From an uncultured Clostridia bacterium (GTDB lineage: Bacteria > Bacillota > Clostridia > Lachnospirales > Cellulosilyticaceae), in the NCBI GenBank assembly GCA_937921505.1, contig CAKZUB010000108.1, forward strand, positions 1 through 49,975: DNA of 49,975 bases. The letters are read 5' to 3'. Positions 8,088-15,931 of the stretch are shown piece by piece (the first letter of the stretch is position 1; each line of letters begins with the position of its first letter). A program made the translations under genes and the position numbers. Below the pieces are notes generated by a model. That model was not told the DNA's origin. It made no database searches and worked only from the letters and a program-made list of their open reading frames with translations.

Positions 8088-8722
8088 TGGATAAGAATAG
8101 AATAGAAAATAGCCATGATGAGATGATTAATTTTGAAGGTATGGATGCTAAGGCTATTTGGGAAGCATCTTATCACAAAGAACTAAATAGTAAAAAACAT
8201 ATTTTGGAGTACATTGATATTACTAAAATGCTAAGTAAAGAGAAAATAAATAGTGAGCAAATACAAAGTGTCTATGTTTTTACAGAAGAACATATAGAAG
8301 TCATGAAAGATGCTATTAAACCTAATACCATTTTATACCTAAAAAAGGAATTAAATGCGAAACTAGGGAAGTTTGCCGTCAACAAACATAAAGAGCAGGA
8401 AAATCACTTTTTAAAGTTCTTTATGGAGGCTTATCCAAAGAATAAGAGATATAAAGAGTATACATGGGTACTTATGAACTCAAGCAAGATCAATGATGAT
8501 CAAATACTTCAAACGCTTAAGTGTATTAATGCATGGTGTTTTAAAAATAAGTTAAATAGTGCTGAGAAGAAAGATATTATAGAATTTGTAAAAAAATTAG
8601 TGAGTAAAGGGAATTTAAAGTATATTAATCAAGTAAGAAGTTTAGAAGGACTTACTAAGGGTATAGGTATTAAAATTATAGATCTAAATGGCAAGTTTGA
8701 GGTTACTCAGTATAAAAAGTGA
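8087..8722 (+). CDS. Unknown soluble protein
   Basis: A 211-residue Lys-rich, mainly helical protein without signal peptide or membrane segment. No motif is recognised. The most distinctive stretch is LKFFMEAYPKNKRYKEYTWV, followed by a SSKINDDQILQTLKCINAWC segment. Its ATG overlaps the stop of the preceding gene by one base, implying translational coupling. It ends the three-gene unit started by the cytidylate-kinase-like gene and is followed by a terminator. Function unknown. Confidence 0.78.
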   Translation: MDKNRIENSHDEMINFEGMDAKAIWEASYHKELNSKKHILEYIDITKMLSKEKINSEQIQSVYVFTEEHIEVMKDAIKPNTILYLKKELNAKLGKFAVNKHKEQENHFLKFFMEAYPKNKRYKEYTWVLMNSSKINDDQILQTLKCINAWCFKNKLNSAEKKDIIEFVKKLVSKGNLKYINQVRSLEGLTKGIGIKIIDLNGKFEVTQYKK

Positions 8723-8762
8723 GTGAAGAAAAGCGTATTTTAAATCACTTTATAGTAGGATA

Positions 8763-8799
8763 AAAGAAGGTGTTTTGAGTGAAGAGACATCTTCTTTTT
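8763..8799 (+). terminator. Intrinsic terminator
   Basis: An 11-bp stem (AAAGAAGGTGT against ACATCTTCTTT, one G-U pair) with a 13-nt loop is followed by a T run. It ends the transcript of the cytidylate-kinase-like operon. Confidence 0.8.
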
Positions 8800-8838
8800 C
8801 TATAACTGAGTTAAGCATTTTTTAAAGATAGAGTCTCA

Positions 8839-8866
8839 TTGACAAAAAAGTTTATAGGTCTATACT
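8839..8866 (+). promoter_or_regulatory. Sigma-A promoter of the GH18 gene
   Basis: TTGACA (8839-8844) and TATACT (8861-8866) are separated by 16 nt, a near-consensus vegetative promoter about 60 nt before the GH18 start codon. Confidence 0.82.
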
Positions 8867-8925
8867 GGAGTTAGATGAAGAAAATTTATAAGATTCTAAA
8901 TATAGAGGTATAGGAGTGTGAAAAT

Positions 8926-10437
8926 ATGGGTATAAAAAAAGTAATTATTTTTATAATGTGCTTAGTGCTTGGAACTGGGGTGCAAGCTGCAGCTTTACAG
9001 CCTAATAGCCTTAAGCCTATAACAAGGCAAGAAAGCAGACTTCTTTTAGAAGAAACAATAGGCAGGGTTCTAAGTAAACCAGAACTTGTTACAAGGCCAA
9101 ATGATGCGATTACAAGAGAAGAAATGGCACTTATGATTGTGAATATATTAGGGTATGAAGATATTGTAAATAAGTTAAAGTCAGAGCCAAATACCTTTAA
9201 AGATGTGAAAAACAGTGTTGGAGCCATTAACCTTGTGAAAAGCTTGAAGCTAATAAGTGGTGATAGCAATAACAATTTTAGCCCACATAAAGTACTTACA
9301 GCCGCTGAAGTGGCAACCATCATAAAACGTATAGAAGATAGACTAAGTATTCCTATAGATGAATTACATAGCAGTTATGCCATTAGGTCAAGTGATCAGA
9401 TGACACTTATTAAAAATTTAGATGCAGTAAGCTTTGGGTGGAGCCAAGTTGAATATGATCAATTAAACGACAAGGTAATTATTAATACCACATCAAGCAA
9501 TCAAAACGATTTTAGTGTGCCCTTGGGTTTTGAAATACCGCTTGCTTTTGCAAAGCAAGAAAATGCCGAGACTTATTTAATGGTCTACCTTAATGATAGG
9601 CCAATTAATTTCATAAATGTAGAGAAGCCTATGACACTGGCTACGTATATTTTTAATAACCAGGCAGAAAGAGCAAGCCTGATCCAACAAATCCTAAGTG
9701 CAAGCCAACAAATATCTCAAAATGGCAAAGTAGCTGAATTTGATGGTGTAACAATAGATTTTGAGGATTTTTATGATGATTCATTAAAATTAGGATTTAA
9801 TACTTTCCTAAAAGAACTCAAACAAGAGCTAAATAAAAATAATAAGAAATTAAACGTAGCCGTACAGCCAAATGACTATTATAAGGGGTATGATTATAAA
9901 ACAATAGGACAAATAGCAGATAGAGTTATTTTAATGGCACATGATTATGGTGCCAAAACTTTAAGTGATGCAGAAATGCAACTAGGATTTAGCGTGACGC
10001 CTATTACCCCAATTCATGCTATTTATAAGGTATTAAAAGAAATTACAGACAATGACGTAGGAACAGACCCAAGTAAGGTGATGCTGCAAGTCTCATTTGC
10101 AAGCACTCAGTGGCAGGTTAAGGATAATAAGATTATTCATAGAAAGCCTTATACGCCATCCTACGATAAATTATTTACGAGGCTACAAAATAAAAGCACA
10201 GAAATCGTCTATTCAAATATTTACCAAAATCCTTATGCCATTTATTACGAGGGAGATATCAAAAATGTTATCTGGTATGAAAATGAGCAAAGTATACAGG
10301 CAAAAATAGACCTTGCAAAGATGTTTGGTATCAATAAGATTTCCCTATGGAGATTGGGGACAATTCCAAATTATACAGATGTTTCAAATAAAAATATTCA
10401 ATTGGATATTGTTACGCAGTTATCACTGGGTGATTAA
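8926..10437 (+). CDS. Exported SLH-GH18 protein (glycosidase 18 family)
   Basis: A 503-residue secreted protein. Residues 1-21 form a signal peptide cleaved near VQA-A. Residues about 50-140 contain two S-layer-homology-like motifs (RPNDAITREEMALMIVNIL, and a FKDV...LISGDSNNNFSP repeat) that would tether it to the cell wall. The rest is a glycoside hydrolase 18 barrel with the catalytic DGVTIDFED motif (D273 to E280, where E280 is the acid/base) and an ISLWRLG strand near the end. GH18 proteins of this layout in Firmicutes act on peptidoglycan or chitin-like polymers, often in sporulation (YaaH/YdhD-like). It has its own promoter and terminator, so it is monocistronic. Substrate is not determined by sequence. 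Confidence 0.9.
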   Translation: MGIKKVIIFIMCLVLGTGVQAAALQPNSLKPITRQESRLLLEETIGRVLSKPELVTRPNDAITREEMALMIVNILGYEDIVNKLKSEPNTFKDVKNSVGAINLVKSLKLISGDSNNNFSPHKVLTAAEVATIIKRIEDRLSIPIDELHSSYAIRSSDQMTLIKNLDAVSFGWSQVEYDQLNDKVIINTTSSNQNDFSVPLGFEIPLAFAKQENAETYLMVYLNDRPINFINVEKPMTLATYIFNNQAERASLIQQILSASQQISQNGKVAEFDGVTIDFEDFYDDSLKLGFNTFLKELKQELNKNNKKLNVAVQPNDYYKGYDYKTIGQIADRVILMAHDYGAKTLSDAEMQLGFSVTPITPIHAIYKVLKEITDNDVGTDPSKVMLQVSFASTQWQVKDNKIIHRKPYTPSYDKLFTRLQNKSTEIVYSNIYQNPYAIYYEGDIKNVIWYENEQSIQAKIDLAKMFGINKISLWRLGTIPNYTDVSNKNIQLDIVTQLSLGD

Positions 10438-10440
10438 CAA

Positions 10441-10479
10441 AAAGCTTTATGTCTGCATTTAAGGACATAGAGCTTTTTT
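10441..10479 (+). terminator. Intrinsic terminator of the GH18 gene
   Basis: A 13-bp stem (10441-10453 against 10464-10476, one G-U pair) is followed by TTTTTT. Confidence 0.85.
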
Positions 10480-10512
10480 AGATCTGAAAGATCATATAGA
10501 TCTATATAATCA

Positions 10513-10540
10513 TAAAGATTTGAAGTAATAATGCCGATAA
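10513..10540 (+). promoter_or_regulatory. Sigma-D (sigma-28) type flagellar promoter
   Basis: TAAA at 10513-10516 is followed after 16 nt by GCCGATAA at 10533-10540, matching the flagellar sigma factor consensus (TAAA, about 15 nt, GCCGATAA). It is 31 nt upstream of the FliK-like gene and could transcribe all four genes to the flagellin terminator. No other well-placed copy was seen in the window. Confidence 0.85.
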
Positions 10541-10570
10541 ATATATCAAGAGAATTGATGAGGTGATGAA

Positions 10571-13333
10571 ATGATAGAAGGCATACAGTCAGTAAATTAT
10601 GAGGCCTATAATGTCACAAATAGTAGTACTATTAATACATATAAGAATGAAGAGTGTCCTCAAACTTTTAATATTCAAGAAATATTAAAAAGCCTTGGGG
10701 AATACACGTATTCAGAAGGTGATAGAGAATATGTTGATGAAACGCTTATAAGTGGATTGAAAAATAAATTTAACATAGAAGAACAGGACATTTATAAACT
10801 TAAGAAAAATGGTTATGATTTAGAGCGCTTATATACAGAGGATATGTACTACGCTACAAGCTTGCAAAGTTCTGGAAGTGTTTCGGAAGATCTTTCTAAT
10901 GATTCTAAAGTTACTCAAATAGAAGAAAAAATAAATGTGATTAAAAATCAAAAGGATAATATGTATCTTTACTCTCTTCATTCAAATGAGACTATTACAA
11001 TTAATAGTCTCTATCAGAGTAATTATAAAGGAAGCTTTCAAAAAAGCAATGCTTCTTATAGCCAGCAAGATATTTCTAAGATACTTGAAATGAATGGGTT
11101 AAGTAATACAAAAGGGAATATGTGGGCAGCACATAAACTTGCTGAGTATGGTATGGATGTAAATAAGCAAGATGTCGTTAAGCTTCAAAATATGAAAGCT
11201 GCTGTCGAGTGCTTAGATCAACAAGAAGAGTTTGAACGGGCACAAGAAGACCTAGCTTGTGGCAAAGAACCTGGAGAAAGACCACTGCTTAAAGAGGATC
11301 AGAGAATATATGATCCTGAAACCATTCAAAAAATCAAAGAAGAGCTTGCACAGTTAGAAGAGAGTGATATTGAGGAGCTTGTTTCTAATCAAGAAACAAT
11401 TACAATTAATGATTTAAGAGCGACACTATTTAAAAATACGGATTTGGCTCTAAAACGTAATAAGGCGCTTAGTTTTACGGAAGGGCAAAAAAAATCTGTT
11501 GCAGATATAAAAGAACAGATTCATCACATTAGATCCAAACTTACAACTCAGGCAGCTCAAAAGATAAGTGAAAAATTACCACTTGAAAGTTCACAACTTA
11601 GCGATGTAGTTAAAGAATTAAAGGCTATAGAAGCTGAAACCATTGCTCAAGCAGCAAAAGAGGCTGATATACCTTTAACTGATGAGAACATAGAAATTAT
11701 TAGCAATGTTATCAGTGTAAGACAAGAAATTATTGAAAATAGAGCACAGACGTTAGAAGTTGAAGTAGCTACAGATGAACAAATCAAACTAAGTGAAATG
11801 CATGCAGCACTTATAAAATATGAGCAGAATGAAACACCAGTCGAGCAAAGATTTGGTGAAAATATAAGGACGGTTGAAGATCAGATAGAAGGGATCTTAC
11901 AAGCACAAGGCATTACACCAACCGAAGAAAATATACAAGCAGCAAAGGCACTTATTACGAATAACCTAGAGGTTAACGCAGAAAATATTAATCGCACACT
12001 TGAGATTATGATAAAGATTAATACCTTTATTGAAGAAATGACACCGTCACGAGCTGCAACACTTATCAAGGAAGGGTTGAATCCTTACCAAGCTTCTATT
12101 GATACGTTGCTAAGCTGGATGTCACAAGATAAAGTCGAACAGTTAAAGAGCAGTATAGCGGAAACGATTGTGGCACTGCAAGAAAAAGGCATAGTAAGCA
12201 GCGAGCAAAAAGATGCATTAATTGGTTTTTATCGTATTATGCAAGGGGTCAATAATCACAGAGAAGAGGTAGTGGGATATCTCTTTAAGAATAATTTGCC
12301 TCTTACGATAGAGAAATTACAAGAAGCTACAAAGTACATAGGAAAACAAGGGGTTATCGAGGCAACTATTGATGATAATTTTGGAGAAATAAAAGAACTT
12401 AAGGTTACTAGTCAAACAGCAAAAATGATGTTAGAAGAAAGTAAAGAGCAGATTAGTAAAGGCGTTGACATTATTAAGATGCTAGAGCAGATGAAATTAC
12501 CTATTACTGAACAAAACATTGACAAGCTTAAAAAAATAAATGCGCTGCTTTATCCACTTATAAAAGAAGAGTTTAAAAAAGAGCTTGGTAAGTTTGAAGG
12601 GATGGAGACTTTGCCAAAAAGCTTTTTAGAAAAGCTTGACGTTGTTAAAAAGGTAGATCCTAAAGTGGTAAGTTATATGCTTAGAGAAGGGATATCACCC
12701 ACAGTTTCAAATATTTTCTGGGTAGATAAGATGGTTAAAAACCCTGATATTTATAAAGAACTTCTTAAAGAAGGCCGATTAATTAAGGAAAACTTGCCAC
12801 AGTCCTTCAAAGAATTTGAAGACGAATTAGACTATCAAGAAGAGCAAGCTATTAAAAATAAAGAGACTGCATTAGATAAAGGAAATATCTTAGAGTATAG
12901 AACCTATAAACAGATAGAGGAAGTCATACATCTTCAAAAAGAATTATCCCAAAAAGATAGCGTTTATCAAATACCTTTTATGGTTGGCGGCGAAGAAAAA
13001 ATGGTACATCTGTATTTTAATAAAAAGCAAAATAAACAAGCAGACAAGGATGGATCAACCACAGCTGTTATGACTTATGAGACAAAACATTTAGGGACTA
13101 TCACAGCTTATATTAACTTTAAAGAAGAGGCTATAAGCTATAAAGTTCAAGGAGAAACAAGCCAAATTACTCATAGATTACAAGGTGGTAGTGAGTTTTT
13201 GGATGATTTATTAAGTGGGATAGGCTATTTAGTTAAGTCGAGCGAATATGCATCTTATGCAAATGATGAAGCAGTAAGCAGTAAGCCATCGCTTATAAAA
13301 AGAGGAGACACTGATTTTGAGGAAGTGGTATAA
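10571..13333 (+). CDS. Large FliK-like protein of the DUF6240 type
   Basis: A 920-residue cytoplasmic protein with no signal peptide. It consists of long helical repeats of about 45-60 residues, each opening with a phrase like ITPTEENI, LPLTIEKL, LPITEQNI or MTPSRAAT. A C-terminal beta-rich domain follows (about 795-890: VYQIPFMVGGEEKMVHLYFN, then GTITAYINFKEEAISYKV) that resembles the C-terminal domain of flagellar hook-length control protein FliK. I recall this as the DUF6240 family, found in flagellar loci of Clostridia. It is the first gene after the sigma-D promoter and 12 nt before a 45-aa ORF, so it belongs to the late flagellar regulon. Hook-length or filament-assembly control is inferred. 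Confidence 0.8.
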   Translation: MIEGIQSVNYEAYNVTNSSTINTYKNEECPQTFNIQEILKSLGEYTYSEGDREYVDETLISGLKNKFNIEEQDIYKLKKNGYDLERLYTEDMYYATSLQSSGSVSEDLSNDSKVTQIEEKINVIKNQKDNMYLYSLHSNETITINSLYQSNYKGSFQKSNASYSQQDISKILEMNGLSNTKGNMWAAHKLAEYGMDVNKQDVVKLQNMKAAVECLDQQEEFERAQEDLACGKEPGERPLLKEDQRIYDPETIQKIKEELAQLEESDIEELVSNQETITINDLRATLFKNTDLALKRNKALSFTEGQKKSVADIKEQIHHIRSKLTTQAAQKISEKLPLESSQLSDVVKELKAIEAETIAQAAKEADIPLTDENIEIISNVISVRQEIIENRAQTLEVEVATDEQIKLSEMHAALIKYEQNETPVEQRFGENIRTVEDQIEGILQAQGITPTEENIQAAKALITNNLEVNAENINRTLEIMIKINTFIEEMTPSRAATLIKEGLNPYQASIDTLLSWMSQDKVEQLKSSIAETIVALQEKGIVSSEQKDALIGFYRIMQGVNNHREEVVGYLFKNNLPLTIEKLQEATKYIGKQGVIEATIDDNFGEIKELKVTSQTAKMMLEESKEQISKGVDIIKMLEQMKLPITEQNIDKLKKINALLYPLIKEEFKKELGKFEGMETLPKSFLEKLDVVKKVDPKVVSYMLREGISPTVSNIFWVDKMVKNPDIYKELLKEGRLIKENLPQSFKEFEDELDYQEEQAIKNKETALDKGNILEYRTYKQIEEVIHLQKELSQKDSVYQIPFMVGGEEKMVHLYFNKKQNKQADKDGSTTAVMTYETKHLGTITAYINFKEEAISYKVQGETSQITHRLQGGSEFLDDLLSGIGYLVKSSEYASYANDEAVSSKPSLIKRGDTDFEEVV

Positions 13334-13345
13334 GGAGGAAAGGGT

Positions 13346-13483
13346 ATGGCACAGAACGATAAAAAGGAAACTCATGAAAAAACAAAACAAGACGATATAT
13401 TAACTATAGTTGAACAGTTCGTAAATTATTTCGAAAAAATAGACAGGGGTGAGAAAATTGATAACAGTATCCGCAATAGCTAA
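13346..13483 (+). CDS. Small ORF (45 aa) between FliK-like and FliS-like genes
   Basis: The peptide starts MAQNDKKETHEKTKQ and ends DRGEKIDNSIRNS. It has an excellent ribosome binding site (AAGGAGG, 8-9 nt upstream of ATG). It is charged and helical, with a hydrophobic VEQFVNYF heptad in the middle. It overlaps the FliS-like reading frame by 26-35 nt depending on which start that gene uses, suggesting translational coupling. Its position between a FliK-like gene and a FliS-like chaperone suggests a small flagellar export or chaperone accessory factor; no family was recognised. Confidence 0.7.
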   Translation: MAQNDKKETHEKTKQDDILTIVEQFVNYFEKIDRGEKIDNSIRNS

Positions 13484-13898
13484 TGCTTCCCAAGGCGAAT
13501 TGCTATGTATCACCTATGAGATGTTTTTGCATCATATTGAGCAAGCTGTTAAAGAAGTAGAGGAAAACAAAACGGAATGTATTCATAAGGCCATTGAAGT
13601 TATTAAAACACTTGTACAGGATTTAAACTTTGAGCTGCCTATAGCTCAGGAATTATTAAGATTATATGTTTATATGCAAGGTGTTTTGCTAGAATATGAA
13701 GTAACTGATGAAAAACTAGAACATGTTCACCAGACAATGGAGATGATCTACAAAGGATTTTTGGAAGTAACAAGTCAAGAAGCACAATCACCACCTAGTA
13801 TGGCGAATGCAGAAGCAATCTATGCCGGGATTACTTATGGCAGAAGTGACCTCAATGAGATGGTGATAAGTGATAAAAATAGAGGCTTTAAAGCTTAA
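13458..13898 (+). CDS. fliS: FliS-like flagellin chaperone
   Basis: About 146 residues, a four-helix protein. The order QGELLCITYEMFLHHIEQAVKE, KAIEVIKTLVQDLNFELP and LLRLYVYMQGVLLEY reproduces the FliS pattern in which the first helix begins a chaperone fold that binds the flagellin C-terminus before export. It is divergent from Bacillus FliS and has a 20-residue C-terminal tail. Start: GTG at 13449 is too close to the AGGGG site, while TTG at 13458 has AGGGGTGA at good spacing and gives MITVSAIANASQ. It sits 27 nt before flagellin, as expected for its partner. Translation probably depends on the overlapping small ORF. Confidence 0.8.
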   Translation: MITVSAIANASQGELLCITYEMFLHHIEQAVKEVEENKTECIHKAIEVIKTLVQDLNFELPIAQELLRLYVYMQGVLLEYEVTDEKLEHVHQTMEMIYKGFLEVTSQEAQSPPSMANAEAIYAGITYGRSDLNEMVISDKNRGFKA

Positions 13899-13925
13899 AT
13901 AAAATGTATAGGAGAAAACTACTAA

Positions 13926-15095
13926 ATGAAAATTAATCATAACATACCAGCACTAAGAACATTGAATCAACTTAATAAAGTTAATGATAAGGCCAGTAAA
14001 ACGATGTTGAGATTATCCTCAGGGCTTAGAATCAATTCAGCAGCAGATGATGCAGCAGGACTTGCTATTAGTCAGAAAATGGATACACAAGTAAGAGGAT
14101 TACAGCAAGCCAATAGAAATGCTATGGATGGTATTTCCATGATACAGACAGCAGAAGGATCATATAATGAAGTACATGCTATGCTTCAAAGAATGAGAGA
14201 GTTAACAGTTCAAGCAGCCAATGGAACGTATGATGACGCGGATAAGGAAGCTATTAAAGAAGAAATGCTTCAGCTTCAAGAAGAGATTATTGCTATTCAA
14301 GATAGAACAGAGTTTAATAAGAAGAAACTTTTGAATGGATCGCATGATAAATATATGCTGCAAGTAGGAGCAAATGAAAATCAATCAATGAAAATTGATG
14401 GTTCAGATATGAATCTCGATAATGTCTTAACGAGTTTTTATGGTGTAGGAACAGAAGAGGTAGCTATAACATTGGGAGCGTTGCCAGAGGGCACAACTAT
14501 TAATGTAAATGGCACGATAACAACCATTGGGACAACTCCACCAGCAGTATCTTCTTATAACGTTCCAGCAAATAGTATGGCTATGATAAAATTTCCAGCA
14601 GGGGCTACGCCTACTACGGTGGGAATTGGAACAACTCCAGTGACGAATGTGTCAATAACAGAAGGGGAAAAGTTGGTGTTGCAAACAGGACCAACAGCTG
14701 TTACTCTTGCTGATACAGGAACAGCAATCTTAGCAGTTGACTCTAAAGCATCTATTATTTTGCCTATGCCAAATGAAAATAATAAGAGCTTCTTAGATTT
14801 AAGCGATAATGAAAGTGCTGATAAAGCTTTAATAAGACTTGATCAAGCTATTGAAACAGCTTCAAAAATAAGAGGTAAACTTGGGGCTTATCAAAATAGA
14901 CTAGAACATACAGTGAGTAATTTAGGTGTAAGTGAAGAGAACATTACAGCCTCGTTATCACGTATACAAGATGCTGATATGGCACTTGAGATGGCAAACT
15001 TTACACAGCAAAATATCCTCTCACAAGCAGCTACGGCTATGCTTGCCCAAGCCAACCAAAGACCACAACAAATCTTACAACTTTTACAACGATAA
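13926..15095 (+). CDS. hag: Flagellin
   Basis: A 389-residue filament protein. The conserved N-terminal D0/D1 region (residues 1-140) contains MKINHNIPALRTLNQLNKV, LRLSSGLRINSAADDAAGL and the DRTEFNKKKLLNG turn. The conserved C-terminal region (about 295-389) ends NQRPQQILQLLQR. Between them lies a Thr-, Gly- and Pro-rich insertion of roughly 110 residues (about 165-285) predicted as beta structure, the surface-exposed hypervariable part and a possible glycosylation site. Start ATG has AGGAG upstream. It is the last gene of the sigma-D operon, followed by a perfect 19-bp terminator stem. No second flagellin is in this window. Confidence 0.96.
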   Translation: MKINHNIPALRTLNQLNKVNDKASKTMLRLSSGLRINSAADDAAGLAISQKMDTQVRGLQQANRNAMDGISMIQTAEGSYNEVHAMLQRMRELTVQAANGTYDDADKEAIKEEMLQLQEEIIAIQDRTEFNKKKLLNGSHDKYMLQVGANENQSMKIDGSDMNLDNVLTSFYGVGTEEVAITLGALPEGTTINVNGTITTIGTTPPAVSSYNVPANSMAMIKFPAGATPTTVGIGTTPVTNVSITEGEKLVLQTGPTAVTLADTGTAILAVDSKASIILPMPNENNKSFLDLSDNESADKALIRLDQAIETASKIRGKLGAYQNRLEHTVSNLGVSEENITASLSRIQDADMALEMANFTQQNILSQAATAMLAQANQRPQQILQLLQR

Positions 15096-15140
15096 TAACA
15101 AGAGCATCCTTAGATTTACCTAAGGATGCTCTTGTTATTT
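15094..15140 (+). terminator. Flagellin terminator
   Basis: A perfect 19-bp inverted repeat (15094-15112 against 15121-15139) with an 8-nt loop begins inside the flagellin stop codon. The T run is short, but the stem is exceptionally stable and may also protect the abundant flagellin mRNA. Confidence 0.88.
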
Positions 15141-15258
15141 AAGTATCTTATCTATAACGAGGCTGTAAATAACGGCTATAAAATTAACTAAAATGTGAGA
15201 TGAGATGGTATAAAAGCTTGGAAGTTTAGGCTATACTCCTACAAAAGGAGGGGGATAG

Positions 15259-15483
15259 ATGAAGAGGAAAAAAAGGAATGTAATACTTGAGGGGGAGAAA
15301 ACAATGCTCGCTCAAGAAGTATTTAAAGTCCAAGAAGAAATGGCGGCGGCATTAGAAAGTTTTTCAGATGTCATAGAGCCAGAGCTTATGGATTATTATA
15401 CCTACTGTTACAAGGCAAATGAAATCAAACATAGTTACTTGCTTAAAAAGCTAAAAAGAATTTATTATAATAGTAATCAATAA
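15259..15483 (+). CDS. DUF2508 (YaaL-like) small protein
   Basis: A 74-residue helical protein. The core QEEMAAALESFSDVIEPELMDYYTYCYKANEIKHSYLLKKLKR follows the DUF2508/YaaL pattern (paired helices around a DPEL-like turn), and the gene after it encodes BofA, as in the recR-yaaL-bofA order of Bacillus subtilis. recR itself is not next to it here. The first ATG has a strong AAAGGAGGGGG site; a second ATG at codon 16 (15304) also follows GGGGGAG, and comparison with relatives might favour that shorter form. Function unknown, though the linkage to bofA is conserved. Confidence 0.78.
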   Translation: MKRKKRNVILEGEKTMLAQEVFKVQEEMAAALESFSDVIEPELMDYYTYCYKANEIKHSYLLKKLKRIYYNSNQ

Positions 15484-15576
15484 AAAAGTTATTTATAGAA
15501 GAGTCCCTGCATATCCATATAATAGTACAGGCTATTTAATCATAATGTTAAAATGAGAGTATATGGGGGGATTATT

Positions 15577-15825
15577 ATGTTTGGTATACATCCAGCAATT
15601 TTAATATCTATAGGCGTTTGTATTGTAATTTTGTTATGGGTATTATTTAAAGAAAAGTTTATACAAGTGGTAGTTAGGATGATAGTAGGATGTATTGTGA
15701 TATATGGACTAAATGGGTTGCTGCCACAATATGCAATAGGAATCAATGCAATCAGTTTAGGGTGTTCAGGTATACTGGGTATTCCAGGAGTAGCTATGCT
15801 TTATATAGTAGGGGCTATTGTATAA
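15577..15825 (+). CDS. bofA: BofA, inhibitor of pro-sigma-K processing
   Basis: An 82-residue integral membrane protein. In spore formers BofA holds the SpoIVFB protease inactive in the outer forespore membrane until the sigma-K checkpoint is passed. Two membrane spans (about 5-22 and 28-46), the IYGLNGLLPQYAIGINAISLG stretch and the C-terminal LGIPGVAMLYIVG signature identify the family. The ATG at 15577 follows GGGGGG at 6 nt; an upstream in-frame ATG at 15553 has no ribosome binding site. It marks the organism as an endospore former. Confidence 0.9.
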   Translation: MFGIHPAILISIGVCIVILLWVLFKEKFIQVVVRMIVGCIVIYGLNGLLPQYAIGINAISLGCSGILGIPGVAMLYIVGAIV

Positions 15826-15842
15826 GTAAAGGCTTAATTATT

Positions 15843-15900
15843 AAAAGAGGAAAATCTAAAAAGTGAATTTTAATTTACCTTTTAGATTTTCCTCTTTTTT
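15843..15900. terminator. Bidirectional terminator between bofA and the chemoreceptor pseudogene
   Basis: A perfect 19-bp inverted repeat (15843-15861 against 15880-15898) ends in a run of T on the plus strand and is preceded by A residues that give T on the minus strand. It serves both convergent genes. Confidence 0.88.
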
Positions 15901-15931
15901 AATAATTAATAAGTAATATGGATTTTACAGT

